From NCBI GenBank assembly GCA_030150305.1, contig JASLGD010000442.1, positions 1 to 16,010 of the forward strand: a stretch of DNA of 16,010 nucleotides. The letters run 5' to 3'. Source of the stretch: Caldimonas sp. (GTDB lineage Bacteria; Pseudomonadota; Gammaproteobacteria; Burkholderiales; Burkholderiaceae_C). A program made the translations under genes and the position numbers. Shown here one piece after another: positions 1 to 6,407 of this stretch. The first letter of the stretch is position 1, and each line of letters begins with the position of its first letter. The notes below the pieces were generated by a model, which saw only the letters and a program-made list of their open reading frames with translations, made no database searches and was not told where the DNA came from.

Positions 1-735
1 CGCGCCGCGTGCCGCGAGGCCGACGACGAGGCCGGCGAGGACGTCGCCCGATCCCGAGGTGCCGAGGCCCGCCTGCCCGCCGGCGTGGCGCCAGCACTCG
101 CCGTCCGGCGTCGCGACCATCGTCGTCGCGCCCTTCAGCGCGACGATCGCATTCCAGCGCAGCGCCGCTTCGCGCGCGTGGCGCTCCGGGTCGGCGGCGA
201 TCTCTGCCTTCGTGAAGCCGGTGAGGTGCGCCATCTCGCCGGCATGCGGCGTGAGGAGCGGCGGCCGCTCGAAGCGGCGGATGTCGAGAACGACGTCCAT
301 CGCCAGCGCGTCGAGAACGATCGCGGCGCGCGGCGTGCGCTTGAGCAGCCGGCGCGTGAACGCGCGCGTCGCCGCGCCGTCGTGCATCCCCGGGCCGACG
401 AGCACCGCGTCGACCTTGGCGAGCGTCGCCTCGATCTTGGCGAGACCGTCGGCCGCGGGGCCGCCGAAATCGGTCTCGGGCAACGCGATCACGCGTGCCT
501 CGGCGAGCGCGAGCGCGACTCCGCGAGCGACGCTCGCACCGGTCGCGACGGCGAGCTTGCCGGCGCCGGCGCGCAATGCCGCGTTGGCCGCGAGCAGCGC
601 CGCGCCCGGCGTCTCGCTGCCGCCGGCGATGATGAGCGTGGCGCCGCGGTCCTCCTTGTCGGCGCTGCCGCCGGGCACGGGAAGCGGCCAGTCGCGCAGC
701 AGGCGGGCGTCGATCTCCACCGTCGTCGCCGCCAT
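1..735 (-). CDS. nnrD: ADP-dependent (S)-NAD(P)H-hydrate dehydratase, 3' end cut by window edge
   Basis: NnrD removes water from the S form of NADHX/NADPHX using ADP, repairing damaged nicotinamide cofactors in the cytosol. The 245 visible residues show the YjeF C-terminal (ribokinase-like) fold: DKEDRG near residue 25, a glycine-rich IIAGGSE, VGPGMHDG, LTPHAGEMA, ALKGATTMVATPDG, and GTSGSGDVLAG at 225-235 whose Asp231 is the expected catalytic residue. The usual single-domain length is about 280-290 residues, so roughly the last 40 lie outside the window. No YjeF N-terminal epimerase domain precedes it, unlike the fused E. coli protein, so an epimerase must be encoded elsewhere if present. 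Its ATG overlaps the TGA of the upstream phosphatase gene by one base, and there is no clear ribosome binding site, so translation is probably coupled. The family assignment is strong; the operon is inferred. Confidence 0.93.
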   Translation of the reverse strand, partial: MAATTVEIDARLLRDWPLPVPGGSADKEDRGATLIIAGGSETPGAALLAANAALRAGAGKLAVATGASVARGVALALAEARVIALPETDFGGPAADGLAKIEATLAKVDAVLVGPGMHDGAATRAFTRRLLKRTPRAAIVLDALAMDVVLDIRRFERPPLLTPHAGEMAHLTGFTKAEIAADPERHAREAALRWNAIVALKGATTMVATPDGECWRHAGGQAGLGTSGSGDVLAGLVVGLAARGA

Positions 736-1511
736 CACGGTTTCGCCGCTGCCGGGCGATCGGCCTCGGCGGTCACCGGCGCGCCGGCCTCGCGCAGCGG
801 CGAGACGAAGTTCTCGAGGCGGAGGACGAGCTTGCCGCGCCGGCCGGCGTTGGGATCGAATTCATACGAGGTGATGCCGCAGTTGGGAACGTCGCCGAGG
901 CGATCGAGGGCGAGGATCTGCTGTTCGTCGAGGCGTTCGAGAAGATAGCGCATGCAGTTGACGATCACCTGGTGCGCGACCACGAGGACACGGTCGCCGC
1001 GATGCTCGCGCGCGAGCATGTCGAGGAAGCTGCGCAGGCGCAGGATGACGTCGCACCAGCTCTCGCCGCCCGGCGGACGGAAATAGAACTTGCCGACGTG
1101 GCGGCGCTGCGCGGCGAGCTCGGGGTATTTCTCGCGGATGCCGAACGTCGTCATGCGGTCGAGGATGCCGAACTCCTTCTCGCGCAGCCGCTCGTCGTGG
1201 ACGCACGCGATGACGTCGTCGTCATCGGCCTCGCGGCGCAGCGCGGCGAGGACCCGGTTGCCGGTCTGGCGAGCGCGCACGTACGGCGAGCTGAGGACGA
1301 TGTCCGGGCGCTCGCCTTCGGGAAGCGCGGCGAACCAGTGGCCGAGCGCGTCGGCCTGGCGCTCGCCGAGCGCGGAGAGCGGCACGTCGACGTCGCGCTC
1401 GGCGATGTCGATCAGGTGCAGGCCGCTCGCCTCGGCGGCATCCCGTGCGACGTTGCCGGCGCTCTGGCCGTGGCGAACGACCCAGAGCGTCTGCGGCCAT
1501 TTCTGTTCCAA
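735..1511 (-). CDS. Histidine phosphatase / phosphoglycerate mutase-like protein
   Basis: A 258-residue member of the histidine phosphatase (branch 1, phosphoglycerate mutase-like) superfamily. The N-terminal VVRHGQSAGN carries the phospho-accepting His14. SSPYVRARQT supplies the family arginine, RLREKEFG the acid region, and VLVVAHQ the second His180. The protein has extra loops and a hydrophilic tail relative to a short cofactor-dependent mutase, so a phosphatase on an unknown small substrate is more likely than glycolytic mutase. The chosen start is a TTG preceded at good distance by GGGAGA; no in-frame ATG precedes the RHG motif. The stop codon overlaps the nnrD start, and the gene lies 57 bases after the unrecognised 204-residue gene, suggesting one transcript. 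The superfamily is certain; the substrate cannot be read from sequence. Confidence 0.9.
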   Translation of the reverse strand: MEQKWPQTLWVVRHGQSAGNVARDAAEASGLHLIDIAERDVDVPLSALGERQADALGHWFAALPEGERPDIVLSSPYVRARQTGNRVLAALRREADDDDVIACVHDERLREKEFGILDRMTTFGIREKYPELAAQRRHVGKFYFRPPGGESWCDVILRLRSFLDMLAREHRGDRVLVVAHQVIVNCMRYLLERLDEQQILALDRLGDVPNCGITSYEFDPNAGRRGKLVLRLENFVSPLREAGAPVTAEADRPAAAKP

Positions 1512-1568
1512 CGCGGCGTCTCCCTGCGCGCTTCGCGGGCAACGGCCGTGCCCGCGCGCGGCTGTCGG

Positions 1569-2183
1569 TCAGTTCTCCTCGAGCGCCTTCCTGCGCGCGT
1601 ACGCGAGGCGCGCGCTCGCGCGGCGGCCGAGGCGCCGTTCGATCGGCGCGAGCAGCGCGACGACGCCGAGCCAGTCGCGCGCGTAGAACGCTTCCTTGGC
1701 GCGCGCCAGCAGCTCGCGCATCCGCCCGGCATCGACGTCGCGGTCGCGCGCCGCGACGAGATCGTCCCAGAGCTGCGGCTCGTCGTTGAAGAAGCGCCGC
1801 CCGCAGCCGCGCAGCGCGCCGGCGAGGCGCTCGAACTCGGCGAGCAGCAGCTCGGGGTCGAACATCGTGTCGTAGAGGCCGTGCACGCGCTGCGGAAACG
1901 GCGCGCTGCTTTCGATCGCGTGCAGCTCCTCGATGCGGAACATGCCCGCGGCGCTGCAGCCGATCTCGAGGCCCAGCTCGAGCCTGAGCGGTGCGATCGA
2001 GAGCGCGACCTCGCGCCCGCTGTCGGCGTCGATCGCGCTCGCGCGATAGCGCACCAGCGCATGCGCGCCGTCGCCGTCGCCGGCGCGCTCGACGGTGCGG
2101 TGCACGCGCGCGAAGCCGTGCTCGTCGACGAGGAAGCGAAGCGCTTCCTCCTCGCACGCGCAGAACGACTCGTCGAAGGTCAC
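1569..2183 (-). CDS. Unrecognised 204-residue protein
   Basis: I do not recognise the family. It is a soluble, mixed alpha/beta-looking protein without signal peptide or membrane segments. The N-terminal third is acidic with two nearby cysteines (FCACEEE) and a hydrophobic FLVDEHGF stretch. The middle has beta-like repeats such as VRYRASAID and LRLELGLEIG. The C-terminal half is helical and charged (ELLAEF-type, FFNDEPQLWDDLV, RMRELLARAKEAFYARDW) and ends in a basic tail. The only close start is a GTG without its own ribosome binding site, but it overlaps the stop of an 11-codon leader ORF that has an excellent one. It is the first gene of a probable minus-strand operon with the histidine phosphatase and nnrD. 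The reading frame is supported by protein-like composition and lack of a better overlapping gene; function is unknown. Confidence 0.72.
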   Translation of the reverse strand: MTFDESFCACEEEALRFLVDEHGFARVHRTVERAGDGDGAHALVRYRASAIDADSGREVALSIAPLRLELGLEIGCSAAGMFRIEELHAIESSAPFPQRVHGLYDTMFDPELLLAEFERLAGALRGCGRRFFNDEPQLWDDLVAARDRDVDAGRMRELLARAKEAFYARDWLGVVALLAPIERRLGRRASARLAYARRKALEEN

Positions 2184-2215
2184 GGCGACACGCGCCGGGC
2201 GCGCAGGCTCGCCAT
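2180..2215 (-). CDS. Possible 11-codon leader ORF upstream of the unrecognised gene
   Basis: An ATG is preceded by GGGGAGA at a spacing of about six bases, the strongest ribosome binding site in the region. It opens a frame encoding MASLRARRVSP whose TGA overlaps the GTG start of the 204-residue gene (GTGA). This looks like translational coupling through a leader peptide. Alternatively, a one-base change in the genome or assembly split a longer N-terminus. Confidence 0.4.
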   Translation of the reverse strand: MASLRARRVSP

Positions 2216-2323
2216 CGTTTTCTCCCCGGCGATGCGACGACGCTACTCGTCGGCCCGGCGTATCGTGCCGGAGCCGCGGCAGCGGCGACCGCGCCGGTTA
2301 CACGCCGCCGTCCACTACGCCAC

Positions 2324-2328
2324 AGGAG
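2324..2328 (+). promoter_or_regulatory. Ribosome binding site of the SDR gene
   Basis: AGGAG sits six bases before the ATG and fixes the start against a longer in-frame extension. Confidence 0.75.
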
Positions 2329-2334
2329 CGCGCC

Positions 2335-3108
2335 ATGAACGATCTCTTCTCCCTCGCCGGCAGGACCGCCCTCGTCACCGGCGGCTCGCGCGGCATCGGC
2401 CGCATGATCGCGGCCGGGTTCCTGCGCGCCGGCTGCCGCGCCGTCTACATCTCGTCGCGCAAGGCCGACGCGTGCGACGCGACCGCGCGCGAGCTGTCGT
2501 CGCTCGGCACCTGCGTGTCGCTGCCGGCCGACGTCTCCGACGCGCAGGGCGTGCAGTCGCTCGTCGCCGCGTACGGCGCGCGCGAGAGCGCGCTCGACAT
2601 CCTCGTCAACAACGCCGGGGCGGCGTGGGGCGAATCGTTCGACACCTTCCCCGAGAAGGGCTGGGACAAGGTCGTCAACCTCAACTTGAAGACGCCGTTC
2701 TTCCTGACCCAGGCGCTCGCGACGCCGCTGCGCAAGGCGGCGAGCGCCGAGCGGCCGGCCAAGGTCATCAACATCGCGTCGATCGACGGCATCTCGGTCA
2801 ATCCGCAGGAAACGTACTCGTACGCCGCGAGCAAGGCCGGGCTGATCCAGCTGACGCGGCGGATGGCGCTCAGGCTCGCGCCCGAGCACATCGTCGTCAG
2901 CGCGATCGCTCCGGGCGCGTTCGCGTCGGAGATGAACCGTGCCGCGCGCGACCACGCCGACGAGGTCCGGAAGCGGATCCCGTCGGGCCGGATCGGCGTC
3001 GACGACGACATGGCGGGGGCAGCGATCTACCTGGCGTCGCGCGCCGGCGACTACGTCGTCGGCTCGACGCTCGTCGTCGACGGCGGCGTGACGCATGCCC
3101 GCTCCTGA
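2335..3108 (+). CDS. Short-chain dehydrogenase/reductase (SDR)
   Basis: A classical SDR of 257 residues, an NAD(P)H-dependent oxidoreductase with a cytosolic Rossmann fold. Visible motifs are the cofactor loop TGGSRGIG (15-22), NNAG (92-95), the structural Asn115, catalytic Ser149 in NIASIDG, and YAASK with Tyr163 and Lys167. It ends with the usual GSTLVVDGG segment. The basic ISSRK segment after the second strand (40-43) favours NADP(H). The overall look resembles 3-oxoacyl reductases of the FabG/RhlG kind, but the substrate cannot be set from sequence. The ATG start is chosen because AGGAG lies six bases upstream; an in-frame upstream extension lacks family similarity. It is divergent from the unrecognised minus-strand gene, with a 119-base spacer to the leader ORF that shows no clear promoter. 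Confidence 0.93.
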   Translation: MNDLFSLAGRTALVTGGSRGIGRMIAAGFLRAGCRAVYISSRKADACDATARELSSLGTCVSLPADVSDAQGVQSLVAAYGARESALDILVNNAGAAWGESFDTFPEKGWDKVVNLNLKTPFFLTQALATPLRKAASAERPAKVINIASIDGISVNPQETYSYAASKAGLIQLTRRMALRLAPEHIVVSAIAPGAFASEMNRAARDHADEVRKRIPSGRIGVDDDMAGAAIYLASRAGDYVVGSTLVVDGGVTHARS

Positions 3109-3131
3109 GACCCTGCGGGTGAGTCTGGTAA

Positions 3132-3171
3132 TGGACAAAAAGTTGTTTTTTGTCTAGCAGTGGACTAGGCT
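3132..3171 (+). promoter_or_regulatory. AT-rich palindromic promoter/operator region of the toxin-antitoxin pair
   Basis: This AT-rich island in GC-rich DNA contains the inverted repeat GACAAAAA (3134-3141) and TTTTTGTC (3147-3154) with a five-base gap. Two overlapping sigma-70-like candidates fit with 17-base spacers: TGGACA (3132) with TAGCAG (3155), and TTGTTT (3143) with TAGGCT (3166). Two CTAG tetramers start 11 bases apart at 3154 and 3165, about one helical turn. The antitoxin is a helix-turn-helix protein, so autoregulation through this palindrome is a reasonable inference. The repeat lies 48-65 bases ahead of the antitoxin ATG. Confidence 0.55.
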
Positions 3172-3218
3172 GTCGGCGCCCTTCAGGCTTCGGACACCGA
3201 CACCCCACGGCCACCGCA

Positions 3219-3629
3219 ATGAGCGCGCTTCTCCAGCCGGCGCAAGCCGCCGTCGACCTGACTTCCGCGCGTGCGGCCGGCGCAGCGCTGCGCACGTTCT
3301 TCCGCCTCGCCGAGGCCTGGGATCTCACCGGCGCCGAGCAGGCGGCGCTGCTCGGCGTCGCGCGAGCGACGCTCTATCAGTGGAAGCAGGGCAAGGTCGG
3401 TCCGCTCGATCGGCATGTCCTCGAGCGGCTGTCGCACCTGTTCGGCATCTACGCTTCGCTGCAGATCCTCTTTCCGGCGTCGGGACGCGCCGAGGAGTGG
3501 ATCCGAAAGCCCAACAGCGCGCGCCTGTTCGGCGGGCGCTCGGCGCTCGAGCGCATGCTCGGCGGCCAGATCTCCGACCTCTTCGTCGTTCGCGAGTACC
3601 TCGACGCTCAGCGCGGCGGCAAGGCATGA
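3219..3629 (+). CDS. Xre/MbcA/ParS-type antitoxin of the RES toxin
   Basis: A 136-residue antitoxin that should neutralise the adjacent RES toxin by direct binding and repress its own promoter. Residues about 34-60 form a helix-turn-helix (LTGAEQAALLGVARATLYQW). The C-terminal half matches the MbcA/ParS toxin-binding region: RLSHLFGIYASLQILFP, the family-typical EEWIRKPN with SARLFGG, and a final helix ending LFVVREYLDA. The ATG at 3219 is preferred over an in-frame TTG about 70 bases upstream, which would overlap the promoter palindrome; no strong ribosome binding site is seen for either. The stop overlaps the toxin start as ATGA, the standard antitoxin-first arrangement of this family. Family assignment is confident; activity is not tested. 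Confidence 0.92.
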   Translation: MSALLQPAQAAVDLTSARAAGAALRTFFRLAEAWDLTGAEQAALLGVARATLYQWKQGKVGPLDRHVLERLSHLFGIYASLQILFPASGRAEEWIRKPNSARLFGGRSALERMLGGQISDLFVVREYLDAQRGGKA

Positions 3630-4417
3630 GCGTCGCGCACGAGGCCCAGGCGGGCGCGCGCGCGGCGCAGCCGGCGGCAGCGCAGCGGCCGACCAAGATC
3701 GATCCGGCGACGGTGCCGGTGCGGCGGATCACCTGGCGGCCGTCGTACCGCCTGATTCCGTCGCGCTACCCGACCGTCGGCCTCTACGACGCCATCGCCG
3801 ATCCCGCCGACCTCGACGTCGTCTTCGCGATCGAGGCGCTCGCCAACCCGCGCATCCGCGACGAGCTCGGCGAGATCACGCTGGTCGCCAAGGAAGAGCG
3901 CGTCACCGGTCCCGGCGCGACCCCGGTGATGGCCGCGTTCACGCATCTCAACAAGGACGGCTCGCGCTTCTCCGACGGCAGCTACGGCGTCTACTACGCG
4001 GCGCATTCGCTCGAGACCGCGATCGCCGAGGTCAGCCACCACCGCGCGGTGTTCCTGCGCAGCACCGACGAGCCGGCGATCGACATCGACCTGCGCCTCA
4101 TCACCGCCAACGTCGAGGCCGACCTGCACGACCTCGCCGAGCCGGGCGAGGCGGCGAACGCGCCGAACCGCTTCGTCGCAGCGCTCGACGCCGACGACTA
4201 CGCGCCGTCGCAGGCGCTCGGCCGCGCGCTGCGCACCGCCGAGAGCTGGGGGATCCGCTATCCGAGCGTGCGCCACGCCGCCGGCGAGTGCGTCGGCATC
4301 TTCCGTCCGCGCGCGCTGCGCCACGCCAAGGCGGCCGGCCACTACGCGCTCTGCTGGGACGGCGCGCGCTTCACCCACTGGTACGAGAAGCGGCCGCCGA
4401 ACGCGGTAGCGGGCTAG
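3626..4417 (+). CDS. RES-domain toxin, predicted NAD+-degrading
   Basis: A 263-residue RES-domain protein. Characterised family members such as MbcT and ParT deplete NAD+ or modify proteins with it, halting growth. The domain begins near residue 34 after a low-complexity N-terminal extension. RLIPSRYP carries Arg47-Tyr48. FSDGSYGVYYAA (115-126) has the tyrosines of the NAD pocket. ETAIAEV holds Glu130/Glu135, and YPSVRH has Ser214, the conserved serine that with Arg and Glu names the family. No key residue appears missing, so the toxin looks intact. It is longer than MbcT-size members, mainly through the extension and an insert of about 30 residues near 160-195. Translation is coupled to the antitoxin by a four-base overlap. 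No mobile-element genes flank the pair. Confidence 0.92.
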   Translation: MSVAHEAQAGARAAQPAAAQRPTKIDPATVPVRRITWRPSYRLIPSRYPTVGLYDAIADPADLDVVFAIEALANPRIRDELGEITLVAKEERVTGPGATPVMAAFTHLNKDGSRFSDGSYGVYYAAHSLETAIAEVSHHRAVFLRSTDEPAIDIDLRLITANVEADLHDLAEPGEAANAPNRFVAALDADDYAPSQALGRALRTAESWGIRYPSVRHAAGECVGIFRPRALRHAKAAGHYALCWDGARFTHWYEKRPPNAVAG

Positions 4418-4432
4418 CGCGAGCGCTCCGTT

Positions 4433-4448
4433 CGTTTGCTTACAAACG
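4433..4448. repeat. Small inverted repeat after the RES toxin
   Basis: CGTTTG and CAAACG flank a four-base CTTA loop shortly after the toxin stop. It is a short hairpin without a following T run, so it is at best a weak terminator. The rest of the 163-base spacer to the membrane gene shows no convincing promoter. Confidence 0.35.
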
Positions 4449-4580
4449 CGCCTGCGCTCGTCGCCGCGGGTGCCGCGATCCGACACGCACGGTCGCCTTG
4501 CGACGCGCTCGCGCAGCCGAAGATGCCAACAAGTTCTCGCGCCGCCGATGGCACGCCGCCTGCGTCTGCCGCGGCAAACG

Positions 4581-5372
4581 ATGTTCTCGCTGACGCTCGT
4601 CTTCGTTCACCTGCTGGCCGCATCGATGGCGCTCGGGGCGATCGTCGCGACCGACCTGCGGTTGCTCGGCAAGCTGGCGCAGGACCGCGTCCGCATCGCG
4701 CCGCCGAACGCGTTCGTCGTTCGGATCGTCGTCGTGTCGCTGGTCGTCCTCTGCCTCACGGGCGCCGCGATCGTCTGGCACGACGCACTCGCGCACCCCG
4801 GCGTTCTCGCCAACCCGAAGCTCCAGGCCAAGGTCGTGCTCGTCGCGTTGCTCGCCGCGAACGCGTTCGTTCTCCACCGGGTGACGTTTCCCCGGCTCAC
4901 GCGCGGCCGCCGCATCGCCCGTTGGGGGACGCTCGACTGGGTCGCGATCGCGGTGCCGATCGCGGCGTCGAACGCGCTCTGGCTCTTCGTTGCGTTTCTC
5001 GGCATCGCGCGCGCCTGGAACGACACCGTGGCCTTCCCCGACGTCCTCGCCGCGGCTGCGGTCGCGTACCTCGCGGTGCAGGCGAGCGTCGTCGCGATCC
5101 TGGTCATCGCCAGCCGTCCGATCGACCCCGAGCAACAGCGCTGGACCGACGTCGTGCGCCGCACGCTCGCCTCGATCGGCGACCTCGGCGCGTCGCCGCG
5201 GCCGCTCGCCGGCACCCCGCGCCGTCGCTTCGACGATCCGGTCGACGACGAGGACAGCCACCTCGCCGCGGCGATCGCGATCGTCGCGGCGCGTACGCGT
5301 GCGCCGAGTCCCACCGAGCCCGACCTGCAGTTCGCGACGACCGATCGCGCGCCGCGGCGCCGGCGGCGCTGA
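4581..5372 (+). CDS. Five-helix inner-membrane protein (DUF2214/CopD-like appearance)
   Basis: A 263-residue membrane protein with about five hydrophobic segments: residues about 2-24 (FSLTLVFVHLLAASMALGAI), 49-70, 86-108, about 117-140 and 155-178. The first helix, with HLLAASMALGAIVATDLRLLG, resembles DUF2214 or CopD-like small membrane proteins of unknown function; this is an impression, not a search result. After the last helix a cytoplasmic tail of about 80 residues is hydrophilic and ends in a run of arginines. The ATG at 4581 is chosen because the first helix starts immediately after it; an in-frame ATG at 4548 would add 11 mainly basic residues, and neither has a clear ribosome binding site. 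The gene converges on the aldo/keto reductase gene with nine bases between stops. Role and ligand are unknown. Confidence 0.75.
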   Translation: MFSLTLVFVHLLAASMALGAIVATDLRLLGKLAQDRVRIAPPNAFVVRIVVVSLVVLCLTGAAIVWHDALAHPGVLANPKLQAKVVLVALLAANAFVLHRVTFPRLTRGRRIARWGTLDWVAIAVPIAASNALWLFVAFLGIARAWNDTVAFPDVLAAAAVAYLAVQASVVAILVIASRPIDPEQQRWTDVVRRTLASIGDLGASPRPLAGTPRRRFDDPVDDEDSHLAAAIAIVAARTRAPSPTEPDLQFATTDRAPRRRRR

Positions 5373-5381
5373 AGCGCGCGC

Positions 5382-6407
5382 TCAGCCAACCCGCGGCTGC
5401 CGGCCGGTGACGGGATAGACGGGATCGGTGTAGCCCGGCGTCGACGCGTGTCCGGCCGGGACCATCGCATCGACGAGCGCCTCGTCGTCGGCGTCGAACG
5501 GCGCGTCGAGGGCGGCGAGGTACTGCTGCCACTGCGCGAGCGACTTCGGCCCGCCGATCACGCCGTGCACGAGCGCGTTGTTCCACACCCAGCCGAGCGC
5601 GAACTGCAGCGGCGTGCGGCCGCGTGCCGCCGCGTGCTCGGCGATGCGCCGGGCGAGCGCGACCGACTCGGGACGGAACTCGGTCTGCAGCAGGCGCGGG
5701 TCGTTGCGCGCCGCGCGCGAGCCTTCGGGCGGCGCCGCATCGGGCGCGTACTTGCCCGAGAGGACGCCGCGCGCGAGCGGGCTGTAGGCGACGACGCCGA
5801 CGCCGTAGTGCGCGCAGCACGGCAACAGCTCGGTCTCGATGCCGCGCGTCATCGCGTTGTACGGCGGCTGGCAGACGATCGGCGGCGGGATCCTCGCGGC
5901 GCGACACAGCTCGACCATCCGCGCGACGCGCCAGGCGCGAAAGTTGGAGACGCCGAAGTAGAGCACCTTGCCGCTCGCGAGCAGATGTCCCATCGCTGCG
6001 ACCGTCTCCTCGAGCGGAGTCGTCTCGTCTTCGCGGTGAAGGTAGAGGATCTCGACGCGGTCGGTGCCGAGGCGGGCGAGGCTGGCGTCGAGCGCTCGCG
6101 TCATGTGCCGGCGCGACAGGCCGCGGTCGTTGGCATCGGGGCTGGTCGGGTTGAAGAGCTTGGTCGCGACGACCCAGCGCTCGCGGTCGGCCGCGATCAG
6201 GCGGCCGACGATGCGCTCGGACTCGCCGTCGGCGTACGAGTCGGCGGTGTCGATCGCGTTGAGCCCCGCGTCGCGCGTCGCCGCGACGATGCGCGCCGCT
6301 TCCGCAGCGTCGGTCTGGTCGCCGAACATCATCGCGCCGAGCCAGAGCTTCGAGACCTTGAGGCCGCTGGCGCCGAGCGACGTCGGTCGGCGTGGATCGT
6401 CAGCCAT
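5382..6407 (-). CDS. Aldo/keto reductase
   Basis: A 341-residue NADPH-dependent aldo/keto reductase with the cytosolic (alpha/beta)8 barrel. The catalytic tetrad is visible: Asp53 and Tyr58 in IDTADSYADGESE, Lys83 in VVATKLFNP and His124 in LYLHRED. The cofactor-binding end shows VIGGPKS. The many insertions place it with the AKR11/12-like group that includes YghZ- and voltage-channel beta-subunit-like enzymes; the substrate is not predictable. The ATG is set by GGGAG seven bases upstream (6414-6418) and gives the usual N-terminus LGASGLKVSKLWLGAM. It overlaps the end of the acyl-CoA synthetase-like gene by eight bases and is the last gene of the minus-strand run. Confidence 0.93.
   Translation of the reverse strand: MADDPRRPTSLGASGLKVSKLWLGAMMFGDQTDAAEAARIVAATRDAGLNAIDTADSYADGESERIVGRLIAADRERWVVATKLFNPTSPDANDRGLSRRHMTRALDASLARLGTDRVEILYLHREDETTPLEETVAAMGHLLASGKVLYFGVSNFRAWRVARMVELCRAARIPPPIVCQPPYNAMTRGIETELLPCCAHYGVGVVAYSPLARGVLSGKYAPDAAPPEGSRAARNDPRLLQTEFRPESVALARRIAEHAAARGRTPLQFALGWVWNNALVHGVIGGPKSLAQWQQYLAALDAPFDADDEALVDAMVPAGHASTPGYTDPVYPVTGRQPRVG

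Noticed and set aside
59..948. Two overlapping plus-strand frames at the left edge
   Set aside because: Both are antisense to nnrD, which has full family motifs on the minus strand.
972..3122. A 716-codon plus-strand frame opposite the phosphatase and unrecognised genes
   Set aside because: Composition is Arg/Ala-rich without family motifs, and it lies antisense to genes with clear motifs and then out of frame through the SDR gene. Long shadow frames are expected at this GC content.
1222..3138. A 638-codon minus-strand frame opposite the SDR gene
   Set aside because: It covers the SDR, unrecognised and phosphatase genes in the wrong frame, with an Arg-rich non-globular composition.
3150..3218. 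An upstream TTG start for the antitoxin
   Set aside because: It would begin inside the operator-like palindrome and add residues without family similarity.
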